In this document: in pieces, positions 1 through 14,417 of the stretch
Layout: each line of letters begins with the position of its first letter
Position numbering within the stretch: position 1 is the first letter of the stretch
Origin: Microglena sp. YARC
Lineage: Eukaryota; Chlorophyta; Chlorophyceae; Chlamydomonadales; Chlamydomonadaceae
NCBI GenBank assembly: GCA_022414725.1
Contig: CM039462.1
Location: 176,476,679 to 176,540,678, forward strand
Direction of reading: 5' to 3'
DNA length: 64,000 nucleotides
The notes under the pieces: model-generated
Told to the model about the DNA's origin: nothing
What the model saw: only the letters and a program-made list of their open reading frames with translations
Database searches by the model: none
Position numbers and translations under genes: made by a program

Positions 1-483
1 TCTTACATCTTTCTCGTGTAGGTCACAGGAATAAGAATGGGGAGGGGGGGGGGGGGGGGAGGGGGTACAATTGAATGGCTCAGTGGGAGTGATTCTCCTC
101 CTCTACACTCTCTTATACTCTCATTGCACTCTTTCTCGTGTAGTCACAGAATAAGAATGGGGAGGGCGGGGGGGGGGGGGGGGGGGGGGGAGGGGCGGAG
201 TGGGGGGGGGGGGGGGGGGCTACAATTGAATGGCTCAGTGGGAGCTGATTCTCCTCCTCTTACACTCTCTATACTCTCTTACACTCTTTCTCGTGGTAGG
301 TCACAGAATAAGAATGGGGAGGGGGGGGGGGGGTGGGGGGAGGGGGGGGGGGGGGGGGGGGGGCGGGGGGGGGTGGTCTACAATTGAATGGCTCAGTGGG
401 GAGCTGATTCTCTTCCTCTTACACTCTCTTTTACTCTTTTACACTCTTTTCTCGTTGTAGGTCCCCACAGAATAAGAATGGGT

Positions 484-521
<38 letters not shown>

Positions 522-1020
522 CGGGTCCTACAATTGAAATGGCTCAGTGGGAGCCGATTTCTTCCTCTTACACTCTCTTATACTCTCTTACACTCTTTCT
601 CGTGTAGGTCACAGAATAAGAAACATGGGGAGGGGGGGGGGGGGGAAGGGGGGGGGGTCTATACAATTGAATGGCTCAGTGGGAGCTGATTCTCCTCTCT
701 TACAATCTTGTATACTCTCTTACACTGTCTTTAAATCTCTTGCACTCTCTTTCTCTCTTTCTCGTGTAGGTCATCGAACATGAATGCGGGGTCCACAATG
801 GCGCATTGGGATCTGATGATCCTCCTCTTACACTCTATTGCACTCTAATTACGCTCTCTCTGCTCATGTAGTCTCAATCCGAACATGAATGGGGGGTCCA
901 CAATGGCTCTTTGGGATCTGATGATCCTCCTCGTACACTCTATTGCACTCTCTTATGCTCCTCATCTCGTATAGGTCATCGAACAATGATTGGCGGGAGT
1001 CTACGTTGGCGGAGTGGGGA
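1..1020. repeat. Imperfect ~125-bp tandem repeat with long poly-G runs
   Basis: About seven degenerate copies of a unit that reads gtcacagaataagaatgggg, a poly-G run of 20-40 bases, then caattgaatggctcagtggg and a block of cttacactctcttatactct. Copies differ mainly by small indels and by poly-G length, as expected from uncorrected long reads. Open frames here are Gly-rich by-products of the G runs and are not genes. Confidence 0.85.
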
Positions 1021-2631
1021 GCAGGCATGATCCAGCAGAATAGCCTTCACATGGTTTCGGCAGATTGATGAGACTCGTTACAAAAGTGTACAAGGTGGAG
1101 AATGAGCTTGTTTTCCTGCAGAAATCCACCAACCACCACAACCACCCACCAACCAACATAGTGTACACGGTGAGAAAGGTTTGCTTGTCGGGGATGGGAG
1201 GGGGGGTGGGGGGTTAGAGGGGAGCTGATGATTCGGCATAATAGCTTTGCATGGTCTCGCAGATGATGACGTAAGAAAAAGTGTACAAGTTGAAGAAAAG
1301 GCTTCTTTTTGGGGGATGAGAGAAAGGGAGGAGAGAGAGAGGGGGGGGCAGGGGGGGAAGGAGGGGGGGGGGGGGGGGGGGGGAGGGGAGGGGGGGGAGG
1401 GGGGGGGGGGGGGGGGAGGGGTGGGAGGGGGGGGGGGGTGGGTGGTGGGGGGGGGGGGGGGGGGGGGGGAGAAGCTGTGATGCAACATAATAGCCTTTGC
1501 ATGGTCTAACAGATGATGGCGTTACAAAAGTGTTACAAGGTGGGAAAGGCTTCTTTTTAGGAGATATGGGAAGGAAAATGAAAGAGAGGGTGGCAGGGGG
1601 GAAGGAGGTGGGGGGGGGGGGAGGTCACGAGGAGAAAAGGAGGGAGGAGGTCTTGGGGGTGAGATTCTGATGATGCCAGCAGAATAGCCTTTCGCATGTG
1701 TTTTGCAGATTGAACGACGTTACTAAAGTGTGACCAAGGTGGGAAAGGCTTTTTCCAGGATGGGAGGAGGGAGGAGGAGCAGGGGGAAGGGAAGGGGGGG
1801 AAAAAGGGGGGGAGTTTGCGCTGGTTCGAGATTGATGACGTTACAAAAGAGAGGAAAGGCTTTATTTCTGCAGAATCCAACTAACCACCACAAACCAACA
1901 GTGCTGTTATTGTCTATCCCCCACCACACACAATCCACCCCAATGCGACCATAGTGTTACATGTGGAGGGAAGGCTTGTTTCTTCTGCGGAATCCAAAAC
2001 AACCAACACCACCACCAACCCACCATATGTGTACATGTGAGGAAAGGCTGTTTTCTGGGCATGGAGATCCAACAACCACCACAACGCACCCACCAATCCA
2101 CCATTAGGGTGACAGGATGGTGAGGAAGGCTTGTTTCTGCAGAATCCAACAACCACCACAACCAACCACCAACCACCACAACCACGATTCAGGGAGGTTC
2201 CACCTATCCACCAGTAGTGGATACATGGTGAGGAAGGCTTGGTTTCTTGCGGAATTTCAAGCAACCAACCAACAACCACTCCACCATACGCACCATAGTG
2301 TACATGGTGAGTGAGAGGCTTGTTTCTGCAGAATCCAACAGCCACTACAAGCCATCCCACCAACGACCACATAGTGTACATGGTGGAGGAGGGAACGGCT
2401 TGTTTCCTAGCAGAATCCTATACAACCACTGACGAGATACCACCACCAACCACCACAACCACCCACCAACCACCATAGTGTACGATGGGTGAGGAAGGCT
2501 TGAGTTTTCTGTCACCGTAAATCCACCAAACCACCCAAACACCTCAACTAATCAACCACTACTAACACACGTCACGGCGTAACCACCGAATAGGTGTACA
2601 GATAGGTTGAGGAAGGGCTTGTTTCTGCAGA
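1021..2631. repeat. Degenerate 85-100-bp tandem repeat
   Basis: Repeated block with gtgtacatggtgaggaaagg, cttgtttctgcagaatccaa and caaccaccacaaccaaccac. The first copies carry long G runs (1348-1470). Indels are frequent between copies. No supported gene. Confidence 0.8.
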
Positions 2632-3631
2632 NNNNNNNNNNNNNNNNNNNNNNNNNNNNNNNNNNNNNNNNNNNNNNNNNNNNNNNNNNNNNNNNNNNNN
2701 NNNNNNNNNNNNNNNNNNNNNNNNNNNNNNNNNNNNNNNNNNNNNNNNNNNNNNNNNNNNNNNNNNNNNNNNNNNNNNNNNNNNNNNNNNNNNNNNNNNN
2801 NNNNNNNNNNNNNNNNNNNNNNNNNNNNNNNNNNNNNNNNNNNNNNNNNNNNNNNNNNNNNNNNNNNNNNNNNNNNNNNNNNNNNNNNNNNNNNNNNNNN
2901 NNNNNNNNNNNNNNNNNNNNNNNNNNNNNNNNNNNNNNNNNNNNNNNNNNNNNNNNNNNNNNNNNNNNNNNNNNNNNNNNNNNNNNNNNNNNNNNNNNNN
3001 NNNNNNNNNNNNNNNNNNNNNNNNNNNNNNNNNNNNNNNNNNNNNNNNNNNNNNNNNNNNNNNNNNNNNNNNNNNNNNNNNNNNNNNNNNNNNNNNNNNN
3101 NNNNNNNNNNNNNNNNNNNNNNNNNNNNNNNNNNNNNNNNNNNNNNNNNNNNNNNNNNNNNNNNNNNNNNNNNNNNNNNNNNNNNNNNNNNNNNNNNNNN
3201 NNNNNNNNNNNNNNNNNNNNNNNNNNNNNNNNNNNNNNNNNNNNNNNNNNNNNNNNNNNNNNNNNNNNNNNNNNNNNNNNNNNNNNNNNNNNNNNNNNNN
3301 NNNNNNNNNNNNNNNNNNNNNNNNNNNNNNNNNNNNNNNNNNNNNNNNNNNNNNNNNNNNNNNNNNNNNNNNNNNNNNNNNNNNNNNNNNNNNNNNNNNN
3401 NNNNNNNNNNNNNNNNNNNNNNNNNNNNNNNNNNNNNNNNNNNNNNNNNNNNNNNNNNNNNNNNNNNNNNNNNNNNNNNNNNNNNNNNNNNNNNNNNNNN
3501 NNNNNNNNNNNNNNNNNNNNNNNNNNNNNNNNNNNNNNNNNNNNNNNNNNNNNNNNNNNNNNNNNNNNNNNNNNNNNNNNNNNNNNNNNNNNNNNNNNNN
3601 NNNNNNNNNNNNNNNNNNNNNNNNNNNNNNN
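2632..3631. other. Assembly gap of exactly 1000 N
   Basis: One uninterrupted run of N. The round length indicates a placeholder gap, so the true distance between the flanking satellites is unknown. Open frames across it are meaningless. Confidence 0.99.
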
Positions 3632-5520
3632 CTTCCGATGGACATTGACGGGCTGGGCTTGTCACGCGAGGTGTGAAGTGTTTAATTAGCCACTTTGGAT
3701 GCATGACCTTAAAGGTTGGGCCCATGGCGCAAAACGTGCCTCAGCAACCCAACAACCTATCAGCCTTGCCTTATCTTCACTCTCCACACTATATCCCACA
3801 TCCCTGGATAATCACCTCACATTTGCACACATCCATAGGCTGCTGCACGTGTGTCCAAGGCATTGAAAAGGTGGCCCCTGCCATGCAATAGAGTCGGCTT
3901 TGACGGTTGCCGTCTGCCACCGCCGCTATGTGATGTCAGCGGTGTATTGAGAGACCGCTCTGGGGTCTGCACGCGGCAGTGAGTGGTGAAGTGACTGCAT
4001 GGTATAAGCGCAACACCGCTGGCTTAACATGGCGTAAAACCCACAATCCATACTTAGTCACTTCTAGGAACATATTCTATAAGTCCCCCCACCGCCACCC
4101 TACCGCCAGCCCAATCCATAGGCTCTGCACATGTTGTCCAAGGCATTAACAAGGTGGCCCCTGCCGATTACATTGACGCCCCCTTGCATGCCTTAAAAGC
4201 TTTGCGCCCATGGCGCAAACGTGCCTCAGCACCCAACAACCATCCTGCCTTACCCCCCACACCACCCCACCCCACCCAATCCATAGGCCTGTCGCACGTG
4301 TGGTCCAAAGCATTGAACAAGGTGGCCCCTGGCCGATACATGACGCCCCCTTGCATGCCTTAAAAAGGCTTGCGGCCATGCGCAAACGTGCCCTCAGCAA
4401 CCAACAACATCTTGCCTTACCTCCCCCCACCCACCCTACCGCACCCAATCCATAGGCTGCTGCAACATGTGTCCAAGGCATTGAACAAGGTGGACCCCTG
4501 CCCCGATTACATTGACGCCCTCCCTTGCATGCCTTAAAGGTTGGGCCCAATGCGCAAACGTGCCTCAGCAACCCAACAACCATCCTTGCCTTACCCCCCA
4601 CCCCACCCCACCCCACCCAATCCATAGGCTTGCTGCACGTGGTGTCCAAGGCATTTGTTAAAACAAGGGTGGCCCCCTTGCACGATTACATTGACGCCCC
4701 GCCCTCGCATGCCTTAAGCTTGCGCCCATGCGCAACGTGCCTCAGCAAACCCAACACCATCCTTTGCACTATCTCTCTCTCTATCTCTCTATAAAACCCT
4801 CACCACCTAATCACCACCCAATCCATAGGCGCTGAACGTGGTGCTCCAAGGCATTGAACAAGGTGCCCCCTGCCGATTACATTGACGCCCCCTTTGCAAT
4901 GCCCGTTAAAGCTTGCGGCCATGCCAAACGTGGCCTCGCAACCCACAACCATCCCTTGCTTAACCCCCCCCACCCCACCCACCCCACCCAATCCATAGGC
5001 TGCTGAAGCGTGTGTTTCCAAGGCCATTGAAAAGGTGCCCTGCCGATTAACATTGCGCCCCCCTTGCAATGCCTTAAAGCTTGGCGCCCAGTTGCGCAAA
5101 ACGTGCCTCAAGCAACCACAACCATCCTGCCTTACCCCCCCCACCCCACCCCACCCACCCAATCCATAGGCTTGCCATGCACGCTGTGTCTCAATGCATT
5201 GAACAGGTGGCCCCTGCGATTAACATTACGCCCCACTTGCATGCCTTTAAAGCTTGCGCCCAATTCGCAAACGTGCCTCAGCAACCCAACAACCATCCTT
5301 GCTCTTACCCCCCCCACCCCACCCCACCCCACCAATCTATAAGGCTGCTGCACATAGTGCCCAAAGGCATTGAACAAGGTGGCCCCTGCCGATTCCATTG
5401 ACGCCCCCCTTGCATGCCTTTAACAGCTTGCGCCCCATTGGGCGCAAACGTGCCTCAGGCAACCCAACAAGCCATGCCTTGCCTTACCCCCATCCGGCCA
5501 CCCATCCATGTATACCACCA
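3632..5520. repeat. ~175-bp satellite array, first block
   Basis: Tandem monomers of about 165-180 bp. Each contains caatccataggctgctgcac, gtgtccaaggcattgaacaa, tggcccctgccgattacatt, gcatgccttaaagcttgcgc, catgcgcaaacgtgcctcag and a C-rich tract of variable length. Monomers here are noisy, with frequent single-base indels. The interval 3890-4090 holds a less repetitive stretch in which I see no gene. Confidence 0.9.
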
Positions 5521-8500
5521 TTGACAATCAATGTAAATCACCACATCTCTATTCCTAACCTCGATCACTATTCTGAGAGACGAGTCTATGCTGAACGTCG
5601 CCTAGTCCTTGAGGAGGACGACAATATGTAACACACTATGAGACGAGAGTAGTGCGCCTACTACATTTGGAGCGACTCTATGTATAGAGTGAGATCAATA
5701 ATCAGTTTATATGACGCATCTGACAATCATGTATACCCGCACTTCGCCATATGTATCATCCAGCAGGTGACCCACTATGTAAAAATAGCTTTGCACGCAC
5801 CAATTATTGTATAACATTGGACAATATGTTATATCAATTGGACAAGCTACATAATAACGTCAGTCTTTTTACTATTACAACTGCTCTACTATAGCGACAC
5901 ACACATCACGTTAGTACCTTACCACATTGGCCAATGTCACATTGGACAATATGTATAACCCCCCACTCAGCGACCAATATTGACCTACAATGGACAATAT
6001 GTATACATTTTTATTTTACTGGTCTATTTGGACAATATGTATAACATTGGACAATATGTATACATTGGACAATATTTAACATTGACATATGTATACATTG
6101 GACATATGTATACCCATTGGACATATGTAACGCACTCTTGGACAATATGATCACTACATTGGACAATATGTATAGCATTGGACCCAATATGTATACATTG
6201 GAACAAATAATGTAACCACCCAATTCCATAGGCTGCTGTTCTATCTGAGTTTGTTGATACCAACGTGTCCATAGACTTGGACAACTGATAAGTGTAGCCA
6301 TCTTCTGGTGACCCAATATGGTATCATGATGGATACACCATATGTAACTGGTCACTACTCATTGGAACATATGCGCCATACTATTTGCGAACATATTATG
6401 TATACATGTGGCCATCTCATATGTCATTGAGCGCCCACATTGGACAATATGTATACATTGGACAATATTATACCTTTTAGTTACTGTCCTATTGCTGCAG
6501 CGAACAAACGTCCTCCAGCAACCCAACAGTACACATCCTTCAGCTCTTGTACCCACCCAAATATGCCACACATGGGAACAATATATATACATGGACAATA
6601 TGTATACATAATGGACAATATTATACCAACTCTCGGAACAATATGTTATACCCATTGGACATATGTAATACATTGGACCAATATGTATACACATTGGGAC
6701 AATAAATGTATACATTGGACCAATATGTATACATGGACCAATATGTAACTTGGACAATAATGTATATCATTATTTATTTTACTGTCTATTGGACAATATG
6801 TATACATTGGACAATATGATACATTGGACTAATATGTATACAACAATTCTCTCATTTTACTGTTTATTTTGGACAATATGTACTACAGTTCGACACAATC
6901 CCACGTATAAACATTGGACATATGGTGTACCCATCTCGACAACCCACTATAATCGCTAATATAGGCTGACTGAGTTCACATTTTGTATCCTCAGAGTCTA
7001 TTGGCGCGATTGAGCAACAAAGTGTATAGGACCCATTTGCGCGAAAATTGTAGAGATATCATGTCGAATATGCCTAAACCCCTTATTGCATGACCCACCT
7101 ATTTAAAAGGTCTTATTAGCGCCCACCATTAATTTTATTTACTGTCTATTTGGGACGAACTATATAACCATTGGAACCAGGATCTACTTGCAACAAACCC
7201 ATATCAACGGCATCAACTCTTATTGGTCCATTTAACCCCCACTTCACAGACAACTATGTATACCACCCTTTCATTTTACCTGCGACCTTACTGCTAGACC
7301 CACAAATCTATGCATATGAGTACCTGACTGTCGAGGACGAGATGCAATGTCTACCGCTAAATAGCCCCAATTTGAGCCAAAATATGTACTACACGATTGT
7401 GGGACCAACTATGCACATTACATTTTTTATTTTACTGTCCTATTTTGGACAATATGTATAACATTGGACAATATGTATAGCATTGACCAATATGTATACA
7501 TTTGGACGCAACATATGGAGATTTATACATCTAGTTGGAACAATATGGTACTCACATTGGGACAATATCTACCTACATTTTCTTTATTGCTATCTCGCGA
7601 TATAGAGCTTTTGGACGGACAGCACTGCATATACATTGGGGACAATTATGTATAGCGCAAACCAGTTTGCGCATCACACATAGTCATAACACCCCACTAT
7701 GAGCGAGAACCAACTATTATACCTTCTATGTGACACATTTATCGCTATCACCCCCATACCTCGATACAATATTATACATTCGGACAATATGTATACCAGC
7801 ATCCCCATCGCGGACAACTATCGCTATAAATTCGAGAGATCACACTCAATGATATGCTGCTACACATGTGTCAAATGGGACAAATTATTGGAATAACAAT
7901 TGCACAGAGTAGTGGTCTCTATACACTTGGTAACCACACATGATGTAACATTTGACGCCGCCCACTGCATTTGCCTATAGAAATATGTATAGCTTTTGTC
8001 TCTGACCTCACTCTGTCTATTTGGACAATATGTAATACATTGGACAATTATGTATACAATTGGACAGAGTACTGTAGTCACAATAGGACATACTGATACT
8101 CGACTTCTTTTATTTTACCTGTCTTATTTGGGACAATATCGTAAGTCACATCCGGACACCCACAAAATCCATTCAATTACCTTGGCCCTTACTCTCCCCC
8201 AACGACCACCCACTCTAGCGCGACCAACACTGTATGATTTTTTATTTTTACAACTTGCGCTATTTAGTCTGCTGTCACTTGTGACCAATATGTATAGGCA
8301 TCATTTGGAAAACAACCTAGAGTCCACTGTACACATGCACGGCAATTTTGGAACCACTATATGACAGCCATGTATAACCCTTGCATCATCCTTATAGAGA
8401 GACCATGCTGCGCACTCACATATTCCAATTTAATAGCGACAACTGTAACTTTGGACTCAAATATGCCTCATATGACAATACACACTTCAAGCGAACAACA

Positions 8501-8560
8501 TTACCACACTATGACCATTTACCTTGGACATATGTACCTCCCCACCCACTCACCGGGACC
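5521..8560. repeat. AT-rich array of an ~18-bp unit inside the satellite
   Basis: Many degenerate copies of attggacaatatgtatac, clearest at 6000-6200, 6430-6480, 6590-6860 and 7440-7510. Pieces of the flanking 175-bp satellite appear inside it (ccataggctgctg near 6223). Sequence quality looks poor and no coding signal is seen. Confidence 0.8.
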
Positions 8561-11500
8561 ATATGTATACCACCCCACCCAATCCATAGGTGCTATGTCT
8601 GGGCACGTGTGTCCAAGGCATTGAGAACATAAGGATGTGGCTACCTCACTGCCGATTACCACTTGATCGGGCACCCCAATATGGTATACCCCCCTGTGTC
8701 ATGTCCCTTAAGCTTGCCGGCCGATAGCGCCCAAATATACGTGCCTCCAGTACATAACCCAACACCATTCCTTGCCTTACCCACCCACCCCACCCAACCC
8801 AGTTGGGAACACCCAATCCATAGGCTGCTGCAACCAGTGTGTCCAAGGCATATGTAACCAGGTGGAACTTGTACCGATTACATTGACGCCCCCCTTGCAA
8901 ATGCCTTAAAGCTTGCGCCCATGCGCAACGTGCCTCAGCAAACCCAACAACCATCTCTTTGCCTTACTTTTTTTATTCCCTTCCACACTACCACCTCTAG
9001 TCTACCTCTTGCCGACCAATCCAAATAGGCTCCGACTGAAACGTGTGTTCCATAGTGGCATTGGAAACAAGGTGTGCACCGCCGATTACATTGAACCGCC
9101 CTCCTGGGACCTATTAATGGTCGATACCTTTAAACCTTGCGCCCATGCGCAAACGTGCCTCAAGCAACCCAACAACCAATCCTTGCCTTACCCACCCCAC
9201 CCCACCACCCACCCCACACAATCTATAGGCTGTATGCACAAGTGCATGTCCCAACGAGCATTTGATAACTAAGGTGGGCCCCTCAACCCTGCCGATATAC
9301 ATTAGAACGCCCCATTTGGACCCACCTCTGAAACGATGTGCCTTAGACAGTCTTAGCGCCACATAGCGCAAATCGTGTCTCAGCAACCAACAACACTACA
9401 TTTTCGGTGGCCTTAACCACCCCCAAACCCCACCATATCGTATACCATGGCAAGTATGTATCCCACCCCCCACCCAATCCATAGGCCTATTCTGGCGAGA
9501 AACGTGTGTCCAAGGCATTGAACAAGAGTGGCCACTGCCGATTACATTGACGCCCCGCCTCTAAGTCATATGCCGTTAAAAAGCTTGCAGCCGCATGCGC
9601 AAATCTGTGCCTCCCAGCAAACCCAACAACCATCCTTGCCTTAACCCACCCCCCACCCACCCACCAATCCATAGGCTGCTGACGTGTGTCCAAGGCATTG
9701 AACAAGTGGCCCCTGCCCGATTACATTGACGCCCCTTGCATGCCTTAAGCTTGCGACCCATGCGCAAACGTGCCTCCAGCAAACCCAACAACCATCCTTG
9801 CCTTAACCCCCAATCCCCACCCACACCCCACCCAGGTCCATAGGCTGTGCTGCACGTGTGTCAAGGCCATTGAACAGGTGGCCCATGCCGAATTACATTG
9901 ACGCCCCCTTGCATGCCTTTAAAGCTTGCGCCCATGATGCGCAAACGTGCCTCAGCAACCCAACAACATCCTTGCCTATCCCCCCCAACGCCACCCCAGC
10001 CCACCTCTCATATAAATCCCTATAGGCTGCTGCACATGTGTCCAAGGCATTGAACAAAGGTGGCCCTGCCGGATTACATTGACGCCTTGCCATGCCTTGA
10101 AAGCCTTGCGCCCATGCGCAAACGTGCCCTAGCAACCCAAAACGCATCCTTGCCTACCCTCACCCACCACCCACCCCACGCCAATCCATAGGCGCTGGAA
10201 CGTGTGTCCGCAAGGCATTGAAACAGTGCCCCTGCCCGATTACATTGACGCCCCCTTGCATGCCTTAAAGCTTGCGCCCATTGCGCAATTACGTGCCCAG
10301 CAACCCAACAACCATCGCTTGCCTTACCCCCCCCACCCCACCCACCCCACCCAATCCATAGGCTGCTGAACGTGTTCCCAAGGCATTGAACCAGGTGGCC
10401 CCTGCCCGATTACATTGACGCCCCCCTTTGCATGCCTTAAAGCTTGCGCCCATCGCAAACGTTGCCTCAGCAAACCCACAACCATCCTTGCCTTAACACC
10501 CCACCAAACCCCACCCACCCCCCACCCCACCCAATCCAATAGCTGCTGCACATGTGCCAAGGCCATTGGACAAGTGGCCCGTGCCGATTACATTGACGCC
10601 CCTTGATGCCTTAAAGGTTGGGCCCATGCCTCTCAGCAACCCAACACACCATCCTTGCCTTAACCCCCCCACACCCACCCCCACCCCACCCAATCCATAG
10701 GCTGCTACACGTGTGGTCTCCAAGGATTGACAAGTGGCCCCTGCCGATTACATTGACGCCTCCCCTTGCAATGCCTTAAAAGCTGCGCCCATGCGCAAAA
10801 CGCCTGCCTCAGCAACCCAACAACCATCCTTGCCATTACCCCACCCCACCCCACCCACCCAATCCATTAGGCTGCCTGCACATGTGTCCAAGCATTGAAC
10901 CAAAGGTGGCCCCTGCCCGAATTACTATTACCTGCCATGCCTTAATCTTGCGCGCCCATCGCAAACGTGCCTCAGCAACCTAAACAACCCATCCTTAGCC
11001 TACCCTCCCCGCACCCCACCCGCCACTCCACCAAAACGCTGTGGTCCCAGGCATTGACAAGTTGTGGCCCCTGCCCGATACATTGACCCGCCCCCCTTGC
11101 ATGCCTTAAAGCTTGCGCCCAATGCGCAAACGTGCCTCAGCAACCCAACAACCCATCCTTTGGTGCCCCCTTACCCCCCCCTTCCACCCCACCCTAACCC
11201 ACCCAATCCATAGGCTGGAGCTGAACGTGTGTCCAAGGGGGCAATTTGAAACAAGGTGGCCCCTGCCGATTTACATTGACGCCCCCCTTGCATAGCCTTA
11301 AAGCTTGCGCCCATGCGCAAACGTGCCTCAGCAACCCAACAACGCATCCTTGCCTTACCCACCACCCACCCCACCCCACCCCACCCCAATCCATAGGCTG
11401 CTGCACTTGCCGTGCTGTCCAAAGGCATTGTAACAACCGGTGGACCCCTGCCGATTACATTGACGCCCCCCTTTGCATGCCTTAAAGCTTTGCGCCCATG

Positions 11501-13260
11501 CGCAACGTGCCTCAGCCAACCCAACAACCATCCTTGCCTTACCCCCCACTACCCCCACCCCACCCCACCCAATCCATAGGCTGCTTGCCACGTGTGTCCA
11601 AGGCATTGAACAAGGTGGCCCCTGCCGATTACATTGACGCCCCCCTTGCATGCCTTAAAGCTTGCGCCATGCCCAAACTGCCTGACCCAACAAACCATCC
11701 TTGCCTTACCTCACCCCACCACCCACCTCCACCCCCCCAAATCCTTGGCTTGCAACGTGTGTCCAAGCATTGAACAAGGTGGCCCCTGCCGATTACATTG
11801 ACGCCCTTGATGCCTTAAAGCTTGCGCCCATGCCACGTGCCTGCAAACCCACAACATCCTTGGCCTATACCCCCCCCCCCCACCCCACCCCACCCCAACG
11901 GCACGTGTGTCAAGCAACAAGGTGGCCCCTGCCAACAAGTGCCACCCCTTGCTCTTAAGCTTAGCGCCTTAACCCAACCCCCCCCCCCCACCCACCCCAC
12001 CCTACCCCACCAATCCATAGCTGCTGCTGCACGTGTGTCCAAGGCATTGAACAAGGTGGCCCCTGCCCGATTACATTGACGCGCCCCCTTGCATGCCTTA
12101 AAGCTTGCGCCCATGCGCAAACGTGCCTCAGCAACCCAACAACCATCCTTGCCTTACCCCCCCCCCCCACCCCACCCCACCCCACCCAATCCATAGGCTG
12201 CTGCACGTGTGTCCAAGGCATTGAACAAGGTGCCCCTGTCCGATTACATTGACGCCCCCTTGCATTGCCTTAAAGCTTGCGCCCATGCGCAAACGTGCCT
12301 CAGCAACCCAACAACCATCCTTGCCTTTATAATTACCCCCCCCCCACCCCCACCCCACCCCAATCCATAGGCTGCTGCACGTGTGTCCAAGGCATTGAAC
12401 AAGGTGGCCCCTGCCCGATTACATTGACGCCCCCCTTGCATGCCTTAAAGCTTGCGCCCATGCCGCAAACGTGCCTCAGCAACCCAACAACCATCCTTGC
12501 CTTACCCACCCCCCCCCCCCCCCCCCCCTCCCCCCCCCCCCCACACACACACAACACACACCCACACACGCAAAACACACACATGCCCCCCATGCCCCTA
12601 CCACACCAGTAGGCTGTTGCACGTGCGTCCAAGGCATTGCAATAGGCATGGTGACCCAGCTGATTACTGTTAAACCTAGCCTGCACTTAGTGCTGTGAAG
12701 CTTTGCGCCCATGCGCAGACATGCACAAGCAACCCAACTAACCATCCTTGCCTTACCCCCCCTTCCCCCCCCCCCCCCCCCCACACACACACACAAACAC
12801 CCACACCACCACACAAACACAACACACACAAACACACACACGCCCCCCACACCCACCACCACCCCACCACCACACACACACACACACACACACAAACAAC
12901 ACACACACACACAAACACAGACACACACACAAACACCACACACACGCACCGTAGGCTTCTGCACGTGCGTCCAAGGCATTGAGCAAGGTGGGCCCTGCCG
13001 ATTACTTTGACCCCTACCCCGCACCTTAGTGCTTATGAAGCTATCGCCCATGTGCAGACGTGCCCATAGCAACCTAACCATCCTTGCCTTACCCACCCCC
13101 CCTGCCCCCACCCACCCACCCACCCACCCACCCTGTAGGCTGCTGCCCGTGCGTCCAAGCATTTGAACAAGATGGCACCTGCCGATTACTTTGACTCTTC
13201 CCCAGCAACCTAGTGCCATGAAGCTTGCGCCCATGGCGCAGACGTGCAACAAAGCAAGCA
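8561..13260. repeat. ~175-bp satellite array, second block
   Basis: Same monomer as at 3632-5520, about 25 further copies. Monomers from about 11900 onwards are cleaner, and from 12500 they carry CA-rich microsatellites in place of the plain C tract. The last monomer ends near 13250, where the sequence passes into an exon-like block. Confidence 0.9.
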
Positions 13261-13966
13261 GCAGTGGGGTGGAGCCCAAGAGGGACACATCACCTGAACA
13301 GGTAAGACTTTGTATTTATTTTTATTTATATGTTTATTTGTTGGTATCTGTTGTTGGTATCTATTTATATGTCTATTTGTTGGTATCTAATTATATGTTT
13401 ATTTGTTGGTATTTGTTGGTGTCTATTTATTTGTTGGTATTTATTTGGTAACTACTTTTTGGTATCTATTTTTTATTTTTATTTTTTGGTATTTGTTGTT
13501 ATCTATTTATTTATCTATTTATTGGTATCTATTTATATGTTTATTTGTTGTTATTTATCTATTTATTTATCTATTTGTTGGTATCTATGTATATGTTTAT
13601 TTGTTGGTATCTACTTATTTATCCATTTATTGGTATGTATTTAAATGTTTATTTGTTGGTATCTATTTATAGGTTTATTTGTTGGTATTTGTTGGTACAT
13701 ATGTATTTATCTATTTATGGGTATATATTTATAACTTTATTTGTTGGTATTTGTTGGTATCTATTTATAGGTATCTATTTATAGGTTTATTTGTTGGCAT
13801 TTGTTGGTATCTATTTATTTATCTATTTATATGTTTATTTGCTGGCATTTGTTGGGTATCTTTTTGTTTGGTCTCAATTGTACTTGCAGCAGGGGGAGAG
13901 CTATATCACCTGAGCAGGTACAGCTATGTTTCTATTATTTATTTATTTATTTATTTATTTATTATT

Positions 13967-14001
<35 letters not shown>

Positions 14002-14100
14002 TTATTTTATTTATTTATTATTTTGTTGTTTATTTTTATTGCAGAAGTGGGGTGGATCCCAAGAGGGGTACGTCACCGTAACAGGTAAGGCTGTGTATTA
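13255..14100 (+). other. Repeated short exon-like blocks within TATTTAT-rich introns
   Basis: Three short blocks end at a GT donor: 13258-13301 (SSGVEPKRDTSPEQ then gtaaga), 13889-13917 (ending ISPEQ then gtacag) and 14042-14083 (SGVDPKRGTSP, a stop, Q, then gtaagg). The intervals hold arrays of ttggtatctatttatatg and (attt)n. The blocks look like duplicated copies of one small exon with a PKR-TSP motif. The stop in the third copy suggests decay. No family is recognised. Confidence 0.35.
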
Positions 14101-14250
14101 GGGGATGGGTGTGGGTAGGACGTTGCACCACACCAAACCGGAAGAGTCCCTACCAACACTACCAACCCCCACCCCATCTCCAACCCGAACCCAAAACCTA
14201 AACCCAAAACCCAAACCCACCTGCTCCCTTCCTGCTCCCCATCCATTCAG

Positions 14251-14330
14251 GTGCCCCAGGCCAGGAGGAACGGGATGTTGCCACCTCCAGCCGGGAAGAG
14301 TCCCAAGAGGGGCACCAACACAACCCACAC
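14251..14330 (+). pseudogene. Upstream copy of the terminal exon at 14418
   Basis: Follows the acceptor atccattcag and reads VPQARRNGMLPPPAGKSPKR, nearly identical to the start of the exon at 14418. The same stretch of about 40 bases of pyrimidine-rich intron precedes both copies. Whether it is spliced as an extra exon or is a decayed duplicate is not known. Confidence 0.35.
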
Positions 14331-14417
14331 CTATCCCCTACTCCAAACCCACCCCCAAAACTAAAATCACCCCGCCCCCCAAACACTCTGCTCCCTTCCT
14401 GCTCCCCATCCATTCAG

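Noticed and set aside
2562..3725. Open frames across the N run
   Set aside because: They consist almost entirely of undefined residues.
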